A stretch of DNA of 64,000 nt from CAAGNP01 sp964611185 (GCA_964611185.1 CAZSXE010000005.1:16780-80779); one strand, 5' to 3'. Shown: positions 1 through 9,283, numbered from the stretch's first letter. Program-made: numbers and translations. Notes: generated by a model from the sequence alone, not told the origin.

Positions 1-2145
1 ATATAAGTCCAAGAACAGGTTCCAATTAATCTCCGCTGCAAACACCGGTTGTTTAATATCCATAGACTTCAAGCGGGCAGGAGATACTGTACCCATGACT
101 GCAAGAGATTTTTCTCCTGAAAAATACTCAAGTCCTTCCGAGAACAAATCAGATGGAGCACTCTTATAATCAAGAGAATATATATCAATTCCAAATCGCT
201 TCATAAGAAGTTCGAGGTATCCCTTTAATGTAAAGAAATGCCCTTCTGAGGATTTATTTCTCCAATATTGAATCCCTTTCCCTGTAATAAACAATGACAG
301 CCTCGTCCCTTCTTTGTAAGAAGAGAGTTCGTTTACTGCATCACAGTCACCCTGAAGAGGGGAGAAAGAGTAAACATTTCCTATCTCAAAAAATTTGAGG
401 TCAGAGGCTTGTCTGTTGAGATTATATGATATTACCTCAAGCCCGCTGAAAAGCAGTGTCTGCCTCATCACATTCAGATCGGAACTAAGGGGATTCATTA
501 TCATTACTAAATTCTCTTTGGGAAATGTTTTCAAAGCGGTATAGTAATCACCTTTGGTAAGAGAATTATTCATACACTCCATAAAACCGTGAGCAGCAAG
601 AAGATCACAAGCTTTGGTTCTCACAAGCTCGGGGTCGGGATGAGGAGTAGAATTTATCGAAACCTTTACATTCTCAGGGAGTTCAATATTATTGTAGCCG
701 TAAATTCTAAGGACCTCCTCCACCACATCACACTCCCTTGTAACATCTATCATATAAGAAGGGGCAAGTAGTACCGCACCCGAGTCATCTGAAGATAAAA
801 ATTCGTAATTAAGATATTTTAAAATCTCCGTAATGGTTTTTCCCCCAATATTTTTCCCCATCAAACTCTCCATTCTACTGAAATTTATTTCAATCTTACG
901 CTTGGAAATGGGATGAGGGTAACTTTCCTGAACTTTACCCACTACCTCTGCACCGGCATACTCCCTCATCAAAAGAGCAGCACGCTTGGCTGCATAAGGG
1001 ATGATGTTGAAATCGGCACCACGCTCATATCTGAAAGAAGCATCAGTTTTGATACCGTGACGCTTAGATGTTTTCCTGATAAATACAGGGTTAAAATATG
1101 CACTTTCGAGAAAAACATCAGTAGTGGTATCGGTAATCCCAGAATCAAGCCCGCCGAAGACACCCGCTATGCACATTGGTTCCTGAGCATTGCAAATCAT
1201 TAAATCCTCGGAAGAGAGTCTCCTTTCGACTGCGTCCAATGTTACAAATTTTTCCCCTTGGTTCGCTTTTCTCACTACCACTTTTCCACCCTTAACCCTC
1301 GAAAGGTCAAACGCATGAAGAGGCTGCCCCGTCTCCTGAAGTACAAAGTTCGTAATATCCACCACATTGTTGATTGGCCTTTGGCCTACGGCAATAAGCC
1401 TCTTTTGAAGCCATGCGGGCGAAGGTGCGATTTTTACATTTTTAAGGGTAATACCTATGTACCTCGGAGCACCCTCCACACACTCGACACAGACAGGAGT
1501 AGCTTCCCCCTCCCCTTCGGCAAATGAGGATACATCCGGCAGGCTCATCTGGCCACCAATTCCATTGTATTTCAAATAGGCTGAAAAATCTCTCGCCACA
1601 CCGAAATGAGAAGCACCATCTACCCTATTGGGCGTAAGCCCTATTGTAAAAATCGTATCACATTCAAGGTGAAGATAATCTTTAGCGGGAGTGCCGATAA
1701 AGGCATCTTCAGGAAGAACCATTATTCCATCATGTGAAGTGCCGATTCCGAGTTCATCCTCAGCACATATCATTCCGAGGGATTCTTCTCCTCTGATTTT
1801 AGATCTTTTTATCTTAAAGCCTTCTCCATCGGGGGTAGGTAATATAGCTCCTACGGTCGCCAAAAGCACTTTTTGCCCTTTTTCCACATTCGGGGCACCG
1901 CACACTACCTGAAAAGGCTCACCCTCTCCAATAGAGACTTTGGTGATATGAAGATGGTCAGAGTTGGGATGCTCGACACATTCCAAAACCTCCGCTACAA
2001 CAACCCCTTCAAGTCCTCCGGGTATATCTTCAACAATATTCATATCTTCAACTTCCAATCCGATGAAAGTCAATATTTCCGAAACTTTTTCAGGAGAGAG
2101 GTCGAAAGAAACATACTCTTTCAACCAATTATAAGAAATATTCAT
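1..2145 (-). CDS. pheT: Phenylalanine--tRNA ligase beta subunit (C-terminus beyond window)
   Basis: Beta chain of the heterotetrameric enzyme that charges tRNA-Phe. The minus-strand frame is open from the ATG at 2145 to the window edge, giving 715 codons. The start reads MNISYNWLKEYVSFDLSPEK, typical of PheT, and the tRNA-binding (OB) domain follows at about residues 40-150 with the HPNSDHL and VVCGAPN signatures. The last visible residues (VFAAEINW) belong to the region just before the C-terminal anticodon-binding domain, so roughly 90-100 residues lie outside the window. Only 2 bases separate it from the upstream ftsY stop, so the two are probably co-transcribed. The alpha subunit pheS is not in the window. 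Confidence 0.96.
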   Translation of the reverse strand, partial: MNISYNWLKEYVSFDLSPEKVSEILTFIGLEVEDMNIVEDIPGGLEGVVVAEVLECVEHPNSDHLHITKVSIGEGEPFQVVCGAPNVEKGQKVLLATVGAILPTPDGEGFKIKRSKIRGEESLGMICAEDELGIGTSHDGIMVLPEDAFIGTPAKDYLHLECDTIFTIGLTPNRVDGASHFGVARDFSAYLKYNGIGGQMSLPDVSSFAEGEGEATPVCVECVEGAPRYIGITLKNVKIAPSPAWLQKRLIAVGQRPINNVVDITNFVLQETGQPLHAFDLSRVKGGKVVVRKANQGEKFVTLDAVERRLSSEDLMICNAQEPMCIAGVFGGLDSGITDTTTDVFLESAYFNPVFIRKTSKRHGIKTDASFRYERGADFNIIPYAAKRAALLMREYAGAEVVGKVQESYPHPISKRKIEINFSRMESLMGKNIGGKTITEILKYLNYEFLSSDDSGAVLLAPSYMIDVTRECDVVEEVLRIYGYNNIELPENVKVSINSTPHPDPELVRTKACDLLAAHGFMECMNNSLTKGDYYTALKTFPKENLVMIMNPLSSDLNVMRQTLLFSGLEVISYNLNRQASDLKFFEIGNVYSFSPLQGDCDAVNELSSYKEGTRLSLFITGKGIQYWRNKSSEGHFFTLKGYLELLMKRFGIDIYSLDYKSAPSDLFSEGLEYFSGEKSLAVMGTVSPARLKSMDIKQPVFAAEINWNLFLDLY

Positions 2146-2147
2146 AA

Positions 2148-3122
2148 CTAATTAAATAAAGAATCAATAAATGTTTTTCTGTCGAAAATCTGGAGATCTT
2201 CGATCTTTTCCCCGACACCGATAAATTTGACAGGTATTTTAAACTGGTCGGCAATACCGAGAACCACACCACCTTTAGCCGTCCCGTCGAGCTTGGTAAC
2301 AGCCATAGCGGTAATATCGGTGGCTTTCGTAAACTCGCGAGCCTGCAAAAAAGCGTTCTGCCCTGTCGAGCCGTCAAGGACCAAAAGAACCTCATGAGGG
2401 GCATCGGGTATAACCTTACGCATCACATTGCGAATTTTCGTAAGTTCATTCATAAGATTAACCTTATTATGAAGTCGTCCTGCAGTATCGATCAATACCA
2501 CATCAATATTCTGAGCAACAGCCGATTTTACAGTATCAAACGCCACAGAAGCAGGATCTGCCCCCATAGCCTGCTTTACGATGGGTACACCAGCCCTCTC
2601 GGACCAAATTTCGAGCTGATCCACTGCGGCAGCCCTGAATGTATCGGCAGCACCGAGCATAACACTTTTTCCTGCTGCTTTCAGCCTCGCAGCTAATTTT
2701 CCTATGGTAGTTGTTTTTCCTACACCATTTACCCCCACTACCATTATAATATATGGTTTTTTGGAAAAATCGAAAACGGGAATTTCAGTTCCATCATCGT
2801 CGGTAACATTCAACATACGGGAGAGGATATCCTTAAGGATACCGTTAAGCTCGGCCGTATTCATATATTTATCCTTGGCGACCCTTTCCTCGAGAGAATC
2901 TATGACTTTAAGAGTAGTGTCAACACCTACATCAGAAGCGACAAGAGCATCTTCAATACCATCAAGAACTTCGTCATCAACTTTAGATTTTCCGGCAACA
3001 GCACGAGCTATCTTATCAAAAATACCGCTCTTGGTCTTGGTTAGTCCCCTCTCGAGAGATTCCCTTTCAGACAAAGAATCATCTGAAGACTCATTCTTTT
3101 TCTTCTTCCAAAATAATCCCAT
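2148..3122 (-). CDS. ftsY: Signal recognition particle receptor FtsY
   Basis: Membrane-associated GTPase that receives ribosome-SRP complexes and passes them to the Sec translocon. Of 324 residues, the first 20 or so form a short charged region (much shorter than the acidic A domain of E. coli), followed by the helical N domain and the G domain. GTPase motifs are visible: GVNGVGKTT at residues 130-138, DTAGR at about 225, and TKLDGTAKGG near the C-terminus. It is first in an operon with pheT, 2 bases downstream. A consensus -7 box lies 22 bases upstream. Confidence 0.97.
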   Translation of the reverse strand: MGLFWKKKKNESSDDSLSERESLERGLTKTKSGIFDKIARAVAGKSKVDDEVLDGIEDALVASDVGVDTTLKVIDSLEERVAKDKYMNTAELNGILKDILSRMLNVTDDDGTEIPVFDFSKKPYIIMVVGVNGVGKTTTIGKLAARLKAAGKSVMLGAADTFRAAAVDQLEIWSERAGVPIVKQAMGADPASVAFDTVKSAVAQNIDVVLIDTAGRLHNKVNLMNELTKIRNVMRKVIPDAPHEVLLVLDGSTGQNAFLQAREFTKATDITAMAVTKLDGTAKGGVVLGIADQFKIPVKFIGVGEKIEDLQIFDRKTFIDSLFN

Positions 3123-3144
3123 TGTAATTCAATTAAATGAACTG

Positions 3145-3152
3145 CAAAATTA
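3145..3152 (-). promoter_or_regulatory. Promoter -7 element of ftsY-pheT
   Basis: Reads TAATTTTG on the minus strand, an exact match to the Bacteroidota TAnnTTTG element, 22 bases before the ftsY ATG. No clear -33 element was seen. Confidence 0.6.
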
Positions 3153-3170
3153 TAAAATATATCGATACTA

Positions 3171-4133
3171 TTACCGAATAGTTTTGGAAATATTGTAATG
3201 ATTGCGCGAATTACCGTTACGAGAAATAAGCTCACCCAAGAAACCTGACAGAAAAAGCAAAGAACCTAAGACCACGGCAAGAAGGGCTATGTAAAAAAGA
3301 GGCTGATCTGTGACCTGTCTGAATTTAAGTCCGTGGGTCTGAGAGACAAGCTTGTCTATGATGAGCCACAACGCAATAACAAAACCAGTTAAAAAGGAGA
3401 CGATGCCCCACACTCCGAAAATATGCATGGGTTTTTTACCAAATTTGGAAAGGAACCATATAGTCATAAGGTCAAGAAAGCCGTTAAAAAATCTGTTAAC
3501 GCCGAATTTACTTTTTCCGAATTTTCTTTTTTGATGCATTACCGGCATCTCCCCTATCTTGGTAAAGCCCGCATTTTTAGCAATATACGGTATATATCGG
3601 TGCATATCACCATAAACTTCAATACTTTTCACAACATCATTACGATATGCTTTCAAGCCACAATTCATATCATGTAATTTTACACCTGTCACTTTTCTTG
3701 CTGTAAAATTGTAGAGTTTGGAAGGGATGTTTTTAGTCAGCATATTATCTTTTCTCTTCTGCTTCCATCCCGACACCAAATCATATCCCTCTTCGGTTAT
3801 CATTTTATATAAAGCCGGAATCTCTTGGGGATTATCTTGAAGATCTGCATCCATAGTGACGACCACATCCCCCTGGGCAGCTTCAAATCCACAATACAGA
3901 GCAGCCGATTTACCGTAATTCTTTCTAAAGCAAATAGCGCGAATATGTGAGTCCCTCGCAGCGAGTTCTTCTATAATTTTCCACGAACTATCGGTAGAAC
4001 CGTCATTAACCATTATTATCTCATACTCCTTATCTTTAAGAAAAGAGGATTCTATGGCATCGGAAATCCATTTGATAAGCTCCGGAAGTGACTCCTCTTC
4101 ATTAAAAAGAGAGATGATTATAGAGAGATTCAT
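3171..4133 (-). CDS. GT2 family glycosyltransferase, polyprenyl-phosphate sugar transferase type
   Basis: Likely moves a sugar from a nucleotide donor to undecaprenyl phosphate at the cytoplasmic face of the inner membrane (DPM1/GtrB/ArnC-like). The N-terminal GT-A domain shows SLFNEEES, VNDGSTD and the DADLQDNP metal-binding motif. Two hydrophobic segments follow near the C-terminus (about residues 230-255 and 275-300), the usual layout of this subgroup. I chose the ATG at 4133, one base after the DUF4199 stop, over an in-frame TTG three codons upstream that overlaps that gene. The sugar and final acceptor cannot be read from sequence. Confidence 0.85.
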   Translation of the reverse strand: MNLSIIISLFNEEESLPELIKWISDAIESSFLKDKEYEIIMVNDGSTDSSWKIIEELAARDSHIRAICFRKNYGKSAALYCGFEAAQGDVVVTMDADLQDNPQEIPALYKMITEEGYDLVSGWKQKRKDNMLTKNIPSKLYNFTARKVTGVKLHDMNCGLKAYRNDVVKSIEVYGDMHRYIPYIAKNAGFTKIGEMPVMHQKRKFGKSKFGVNRFFNGFLDLMTIWFLSKFGKKPMHIFGVWGIVSFLTGFVIALWLIIDKLVSQTHGLKFRQVTDQPLFYIALLAVVLGSLLFLSGFLGELISRNGNSRNHYNISKTIR

Positions 4134-4134
4134 A

Positions 4135-4629
4135 TTATTCAAATACTTCTTTTTTCGTGTAAGATGCTAAAATAGCGGGGAAAATCAGACCAAAAATAAT
4201 GCAGTCAATAAACGCTGACAATAATGTGATGTTAGGGAGAAGTCCCTCAATCTTATCAAGATCTATTATATCCCCGTAAGATGATGCCACCACTGACAGC
4301 TGCTCCATGGTAGCCTCCATAATTTCAGGATTTATGAAATTATAATTTATAAAATAGAAAAGTGTACATACTACAGAAGAGCATAGACAAGTGATGAAGC
4401 CAAAGTTAAATGACTGAGAATAAGATACATCACCCTCGCATTGCGTAGAGTAATTCTTCATAAAAATGTAGAGGATGTAGATGGTAGCAGCTATTTTCGT
4501 AACAATAAGAACATAGTTCAGCCATAAAGGGAGTGAAAAAGTAGTTTTAATCAATTCAATGATGATGGTAACAAGAGAGAGAAGCAGTCCATATTTAGCG
4601 GCAAGCGACCATTTAGCAGATTTATTCAT
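4135..4629 (-). CDS. DUF4199 family membrane protein
   Basis: Small integral membrane protein (164 residues) with four hydrophobic segments and an extramembrane stretch rich in acidic residues between the third and fourth. The layout, the early K-G-L segment and the central YSQSFNFGF motif match the Bacteroidota family DUF4199, whose function is unknown. It sits directly upstream of the GT2 gene and is commonly found with it, so a role in the same lipid-linked sugar pathway is plausible. A GTG at 4650 is in frame but lies inside the -7 promoter element, so it is probably not transcribed; the ATG at 4629 is preferred. Confidence 0.75.
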   Translation of the reverse strand: MNKSAKWSLAAKYGLLLSLVTIIIELIKTTFSLPLWLNYVLIVTKIAATIYILYIFMKNYSTQCEGDVSYSQSFNFGFITCLCSSVVCTLFYFINYNFINPEIMEATMEQLSVVASSYGDIIDLDKIEGLLPNITLLSAFIDCIIFGLIFPAILASYTKKEVFE

Positions 4630-4649
4630 TTCTTTTTTATTTAAGTTCA

Positions 4650-4657
4650 CAAAGATA
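4650..4657 (-). promoter_or_regulatory. Promoter -7 element of the DUF4199-GT2 operon
   Basis: Minus-strand TATCTTTG, an exact TAnnTTTG match, 20 bases before the chosen ATG. It lies back to back with the thrS promoter. Confidence 0.55.
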
Positions 4658-4672
4658 ATATAATTTTTTCAT

Positions 4673-4680
4673 TACCTTTG
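4673..4680 (+). promoter_or_regulatory. Promoter -7 element of the thrS operon
   Basis: TACCTTTG, an exact TAnnTTTG match, 29 bases before the thrS ATG. No convincing -33 TTTG at the usual distance. Confidence 0.6.
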
Positions 4681-4709
4681 CAGGTCAATTTGAAAACAAA
4701 CATTTAATT

Positions 4710-6647
4710 ATGATCAATATATCATTTCCGGATGGAAGTATCCGTAGTTACAATGAAGGGATAACCCCTTATGAGATAGCTCAAAGCATATCTCCGAGGT
4801 TGGCTGGCGAAGTACTCGCAGCGAGTGTGAATGATGCAGTATTTGATTTGGATCGTCCTATATATCAGGACTCCTCATTAAAGCTGCATAAATGGGATGA
4901 TCAGGAAGCCAAGACCACTTTTTGGCACTCTTCTTCACATCTGATGGCAGAGGCCCTTCAGACTATTTACCCTACCATAAAATTCGGTATAGGTCCTTCT
5001 ATTGAAAACGGTTTTTATTACGATGTGGATCTTGGAGAAAAAACCCTCGTAGAGGCAGATTTGAAAGCTATTGAAGATAAAATGCTCGAATTTGCAAGGC
5101 AGAAACAATCTTTCGTCAGAAAAGATGTCACTAAAGCAGAAGCGATGGAGACATATAAGAAAAAAGGGGACGAATACAAATGCGAACTTATTAACGATCT
5201 CCAAGACGGCACCATTACTTTCTATACCAATGGTAATTTCACAGACTTGTGCCGCGGTCCTCACCTGAGAGATACCTCAGTAATTAAAGCAGTTAAACTG
5301 ACTTCTATTGCGGGAGCATACTGGAGAGGGAATGAGAAGAATAAGATGCTTACTCGAATTTACGGTATCACATTTCCCCAAAAGAAGCTACTTGATGAGT
5401 ATCTTGCATTGATAGAAGAGGCCAAAAAAAGAGACCACCGCAAGATCGGAAAAGAGATGGAATTATTCGCTTTTTCGCCCAGAGTAGGAGCCGGTCTTCC
5501 TCTATGGCTTCCCAAGGGTGCTGCTTTGAGGGAAAGGCTTGAAATGTTTCTGAAGAAAGTTCAAAAATCTTATGGCTATCTTCCTGTTATTACTCCTCAC
5601 ATCGGTCAAAAAGAGCTATATGTAACCTCCGGCCATTACGCAAAATACGGAGCAGACTCTTTTCAGCCTATTCACACCCCTCAAGAGGGTGAAGAGTTTC
5701 TTTTAAAACCGATGAACTGCCCTCATCACTGCGAAATTTACAGGACCAAACCTCGTTCATATAAAGATCTCCCCCTTCGCTTGGCGGAATTTGGAACGGT
5801 ATATAGATATGAGCAGAGCGGTGAACTTCACGGGCTTACAAGAGTGCGCGGTTTTACACAAGATGACGCACACATTTTCTGCCGTCCCGATCAGCTGAAA
5901 GAAGAATTTTGCAAGGTAATAGATATTGTGCTTTATATATTCAAAACCTTGAATTTCAATGAATATATTGCTCAGGTATCGCTCAGAGACAAAGTTGACA
6001 GATCTAAATATATAGGTACGGATGAAAACTGGGAAAGAGCAGAACAAGGCATCATAGAAGCTGCTCAAGAAAAAGGGCTAAAAACCATCGTAGAATATGG
6101 TGAAGCAGCCTTTTACGGACCGAAGCTCGATTTTATGGTTAAAGATGCCATCGGTCGCAAGTGGCAGTTAGGGACTATTCAGGTTGACTACAACCTCCCG
6201 GAAAGATTCGAACTCGAATATACCGGTGCCGATGATAAGAAGTATCGCCCTGTAATGATTCATAGAGCACCTTTCGGATCTATGGAGAGATTTGTCGCCG
6301 TACTGATAGAACATACCGGTGGAAAATTCCCTTTATGGCTCGCTCCAGAACAGGTTTCTGTTCTTCCTATAAGCGAAAAATATAACGATTATGCAAAAAA
6401 AGTTGGTGATTTGCTCAATAATTACGATATTCGCGCCTCAATTGACGACCGTAACGAAACAGTAGGTAAACGGATAAGAGAGAATGAGTTAAAGAGAGTT
6501 CCATTCCTTATTATTGTCGGAGAAAAGGAAGAGAATACAGAAACTGTTTCAGTAAGACGCCAAGGTGGTATTGATGAAGGAGAGATGACTATTAATGATT
6601 TTGTCAGTTTCATTAATGCCGAAATAAAGAAAAATACAGAAAATTAA
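4710..6647 (+). CDS. thrS: Threonine--tRNA ligase
   Basis: Class II synthetase that charges and edits tRNA-Thr. The 645 residues match the full bacterial form: TGS domain (about 1-60), editing domain with HSSSHLMAEA (about 75-220), catalytic core with the motif 2 and zinc-binding signature MNCPHHCEIY, and the C-terminal anticodon-binding domain beginning near LAPEQVSVLPI. First gene of thrS-infC-rpmI-rplT, the same order as in many bacteria. Its own promoter lies just upstream. Confidence 0.98.
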   Translation: MINISFPDGSIRSYNEGITPYEIAQSISPRLAGEVLAASVNDAVFDLDRPIYQDSSLKLHKWDDQEAKTTFWHSSSHLMAEALQTIYPTIKFGIGPSIENGFYYDVDLGEKTLVEADLKAIEDKMLEFARQKQSFVRKDVTKAEAMETYKKKGDEYKCELINDLQDGTITFYTNGNFTDLCRGPHLRDTSVIKAVKLTSIAGAYWRGNEKNKMLTRIYGITFPQKKLLDEYLALIEEAKKRDHRKIGKEMELFAFSPRVGAGLPLWLPKGAALRERLEMFLKKVQKSYGYLPVITPHIGQKELYVTSGHYAKYGADSFQPIHTPQEGEEFLLKPMNCPHHCEIYRTKPRSYKDLPLRLAEFGTVYRYEQSGELHGLTRVRGFTQDDAHIFCRPDQLKEEFCKVIDIVLYIFKTLNFNEYIAQVSLRDKVDRSKYIGTDENWERAEQGIIEAAQEKGLKTIVEYGEAAFYGPKLDFMVKDAIGRKWQLGTIQVDYNLPERFELEYTGADDKKYRPVMIHRAPFGSMERFVAVLIEHTGGKFPLWLAPEQVSVLPISEKYNDYAKKVGDLLNNYDIRASIDDRNETVGKRIRENELKRVPFLIIVGEKEENTETVSVRRQGGIDEGEMTINDFVSFINAEIKKNTEN

Positions 6648-6655
6648 CATAACAT

Positions 6656-6661
6656 AGGAGG
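6656..6661 (+). promoter_or_regulatory. Strong Shine-Dalgarno sequence of infC
   Basis: AGGAGG, complementary to the 16S rRNA 3' end, with 8 bases between it and the AUC at 6670. Almost no other gene in the window has such a site, so it decides the infC start. Bacteroidota ribosomes are known to bury the anti-Shine-Dalgarno sequence, so retention here suggests a regulatory use. Confidence 0.7.
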
Positions 6662-6669
6662 AAAGTAAT

Positions 6670-7284
6670 ATCGCAACACCGAAAAAAAAGCGCCCTTATA
6701 TAGCGCCAAAGCCAAACAATAATGCTAACAAGCCGCAAAGAGCACAGAACTATGCACATAAGCCAGCAGCGGACGAAGGTCCGAGAGTGAATGAAGGGAT
6801 AGTAGCGCAGAGGGTAAGGCTTGTGGGGGAAAATATTGCTCAACCGGGCATATTCTCCATCTCAGAAGCTTTAAAATTAGCTGACAGTTTGGAGCTCGAT
6901 CTTGTGGAAGTATCCGATAAATCCGATCCCCCTGTATGTAAAATTATCGATTATCAGAAATTCGTTTACCAGCAGAAAAAGAAAGCTAAAGAGATTAAAG
7001 CTAATGCGAGTAAAGTAGTAATCAAAGAGATAAGATTCGGGCCAAATACCGATGAACACGATTTTCAGTTCAAGCTCAAGCATGCTAAAGAGTTTTTGAC
7101 AGAAGGCTCGAAAGTAAAATCCTATGTATTTTTCAGAGGAAGGTCGATACTTTTCTCTGAACAGGGAGAAAAGCTGTTGTTGAGATTTGCATTAGAGTTA
7201 GATGATTACGGAAAAGCAGAACAGATGCCGAAACTCGAAGGTAAAAGGATGATTATGATGATTGCACCTGTTAAGAAAAAATAA
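6670..7284 (+). CDS. infC: Translation initiation factor IF-3, probable AUC start
   Basis: Binds the 30S subunit, blocks early 50S joining and checks start codon-initiator tRNA pairing. The conserved part begins VNEGIVAQRVRLVG, followed by the helical linker and the C-terminal domain (FKLKHAKEFL, VKSYVFFRGR). The frame runs upstream from the first GTG (6787) to an in-frame TAG at 6655. Between them there is no ATG, GTG or TTG, but an ATC at 6670 sits 8 bases after AGGAGG. Starting there gives 204 residues with a basic, Asn/Pro/Lys-rich tail of 39 residues. Rare start codons on infC are known (AUU in E. coli) and let IF-3 repress its own synthesis. A GTG start at 6787 (165 residues) is the alternative. 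Confidence 0.93.
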   Translation: MATPKKKRPYIAPKPNNNANKPQRAQNYAHKPAADEGPRVNEGIVAQRVRLVGENIAQPGIFSISEALKLADSLELDLVEVSDKSDPPVCKIIDYQKFVYQQKKKAKEIKANASKVVIKEIRFGPNTDEHDFQFKLKHAKEFLTEGSKVKSYVFFRGRSILFSEQGEKLLLRFALELDDYGKAEQMPKLEGKRMIMMIAPVKKK

Positions 7285-7313
7285 CATTTGTTTAATTAAA
7301 TACTATTTGTAAA

Positions 7314-7508
7314 ATGCCCAAAATGAAAACCAACTCCGGTGCCAAAAAGCGCTTCGTGCTTACCGGAACTGGAAAAGTCAAGAGAAGACACGCTTATCAT
7401 AGCCACATTCTCACCAAAAAAACAACAAAGCAGAAAAGGAATCTGAACAAGGTTGTATTGGCTGATGCCCGCGACCAAAAGAGGATTAAACTTTTAATCA
7501 CTGCTTAA
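7314..7508 (+). CDS. rpmI: 50S ribosomal protein bL35
   Basis: Small basic protein of the large subunit (64 residues). The start MPKMKTNSGAKKRF and the internal RRHAYHSHILTKK match bL35 throughout. It lies 29 bases after infC and before rplT, the canonical order. Confidence 0.97.
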   Translation: MPKMKTNSGAKKRFVLTGTGKVKRRHAYHSHILTKKTTKQKRNLNKVVLADARDQKRIKLLITA

Positions 7509-7536
7509 TTATTAACTAATTGTTTAACTGAATGCA

Positions 7537-7569
7537 CAGCAGAAAAGACTCTCAAAGGGGAGGGCGCTG
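7537..7569 (+). promoter_or_regulatory. Possible structured leader before rplT
   Basis: The 84-base rpmI-rplT gap is long for this operon and can fold: CAGC (7537-7540) pairs with GCTG (7566-7569), enclosing CTCTC (7549-7553) with GGGAG (7558-7562). In other bacteria L20 represses this operon through an mRNA structure that mimics its 23S rRNA site. The stem is short and the assignment is an inference. Confidence 0.25.
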
Positions 7570-7592
7570 ACATTCTTAAAAAAAATTAAAGT

Positions 7593-7940
7593 ATGCCAAG
7601 ATCGGTAAATTCGGTAGCCTCAAGAGCTCGCCGTAAAAAAATTCTAAAAGAAACCCGCGGTAACTTTTTAGGACGTGGAAATGTCTGGACAGTTGCTAAA
7701 AACACATGGGAAAAAGGTCAAACCTACGCCTACCGCGATCGTAAAGCTAAAAAACGCACATTCCGCGCATTATGGATTCAGCGTATCAACGCTGCTGCCA
7801 GAGAACATGGATTGAATTATTCACAATTTATGGGTGCGCTTGCCAAGCAAAATGTCGGACTGAACCGTAAAGTTCTTGCTGACTTAGCTGTAAATAACCC
7901 ACAAGCATTTGAAACTATAATAAACTCTGTTAAAGCATAG
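7593..7940 (+). CDS. rplT: 50S ribosomal protein bL20
   Basis: Early-assembly protein of the 50S subunit and, in known systems, autoregulator of infC-rpmI-rplT. 115 residues, with the typical basic start MPRSVNSVASRARRKKIL, the RDRKAKKR patch, and the globular C-terminal half containing LWIQRINAAAREHGLNYS and ALAKQNVGLNRKVLADLA. Confidence 0.98.
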   Translation: MPRSVNSVASRARRKKILKETRGNFLGRGNVWTVAKNTWEKGQTYAYRDRKAKKRTFRALWIQRINAAAREHGLNYSQFMGALAKQNVGLNRKVLADLAVNNPQAFETIINSVKA

Positions 7941-7945
7941 TTCAA

Positions 7946-9283
7946 GTGAAACAATTCCTTCAAAACAGATGGTTTAAATTTGGATTCTGGGCACTCCTTT
8001 ACATATTATGGGTGATATGGCTCGGCAATTACTGGTGGTTGTTCGGACTACTTGTGATTTTCGACATATTCATCACTAAAAAGGTAAAGTGGGCATTCTG
8101 GAAAAAGAACTATAAAGAGGGTGAGAAGCACAATGTGTGGCTTGATTGGCTTGATGCCATCATCTTTGCCGTGATTGTAGTCACCTTTATAAATATGTTC
8201 TTCGTACAGTCCTATATGATTCCTACCTCGTCAATGGAAAAAACCCTTATGACAGGAGACTATCTATTTGTAGGGAAAGTGGCTTATGGTCCGAAAATAG
8301 CTCAGAGACCTCTCTCAATTCCATTTACCCACAACACTATTATGGGACATAAATCTTACTCGGATCTGATTAAAATACCGTACAGAAGACTTGCGGGCTT
8401 ATCGGATGTGGAGCGAGATGACAAAGTAGTGTTTGGTTTTCCTCACGGTGATACTGTTTTGCGAAGTGCCCCATCTGATGATTATTACACTCATGTCAGA
8501 CTCAACGGCAGAGAATATACTCAGAAGATGTATGGCCCCATAACAGTTCGTCCTGTGGATAAAAAAGACAATTATGTAAAGAGGTGCGTAGCTATCGCAG
8601 GAGATACCCTCGAGGTTATTAACGGGAAAGTATATGTAAATGGTAATCCTCAGGAAAATTATTCCGGGATACAAAATACATACAAAGTTATAACCAATGG
8701 ATCCGCAATTAATACCAAATTACTTAAAAATCTTAATATCAATCCAGAAGAATATTGGTTTGACGCCACTCTCCCCGGGTATGCCAATATGCCTCTGAAT
8801 GAAGATGTTGTAGAGAAAATATTAAAAATTGGTAATGTTGTGGAAGTATCTCAAAATATAGATGTATATCCCCCTGATTATCCCGATTCTCCATTGATGA
8901 TTTTTCCTTTTGATAAAAATTTCAAATGGACAAGAGATAATTACGGACCCCTCTATATCCCTGCAAAAGATGCCACAGTTGATATAAACATCTCGAATCT
9001 TCCTCTATACGAAAGGATTATCACAAGTTATGAAAATAACGACTTGGAAGTATCAGGCAATACCATTAAAATTAATGGAGAAGTAGCCAATTCATATACT
9101 TTCAAACAGGATTATTATTTTATGATGGGTGATAACAGACACAATTCCCTCGATTCAAGATATTGGGGTTTTGTTCCGGAAGATCACATAGTGGGCAAGC
9201 CGAGAGTTATATGGTTTTCATCAGACAAAAACAAACCGTTTCCACGCAATATAAGATGGAAAAGATTGTTCAAGTTTGTATAA
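7946..9283 (+). CDS. lepB: Signal peptidase I (S26 family, large Bacteroidota form)
   Basis: Inner-membrane Ser/Lys protease that removes signal peptides from exported proteins. The 445 residues hold three N-terminal hydrophobic segments (about 12-26, 30-44, 70-88). The catalytic Ser is S96 in IPTSSMEKTL and the general base Lys is K212 in KRCVAIAGD; box E (MGDNRHNSLDSRYWGFVP) lies near the C-terminus. A domain of about 170 residues is inserted between boxes D and E, explaining the size relative to the 324-residue E. coli enzyme. It begins with GTG five bases after rplT. Confidence 0.93.
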   Translation: MKQFLQNRWFKFGFWALLYILWVIWLGNYWWLFGLLVIFDIFITKKVKWAFWKKNYKEGEKHNVWLDWLDAIIFAVIVVTFINMFFVQSYMIPTSSMEKTLMTGDYLFVGKVAYGPKIAQRPLSIPFTHNTIMGHKSYSDLIKIPYRRLAGLSDVERDDKVVFGFPHGDTVLRSAPSDDYYTHVRLNGREYTQKMYGPITVRPVDKKDNYVKRCVAIAGDTLEVINGKVYVNGNPQENYSGIQNTYKVITNGSAINTKLLKNLNINPEEYWFDATLPGYANMPLNEDVVEKILKIGNVVEVSQNIDVYPPDYPDSPLMIFPFDKNFKWTRDNYGPLYIPAKDATVDINISNLPLYERIITSYENNDLEVSGNTIKINGEVANSYTFKQDYYFMMGDNRHNSLDSRYWGFVPEDHIVGKPRVIWFSSDKNKPFPRNIRWKRLFKFV

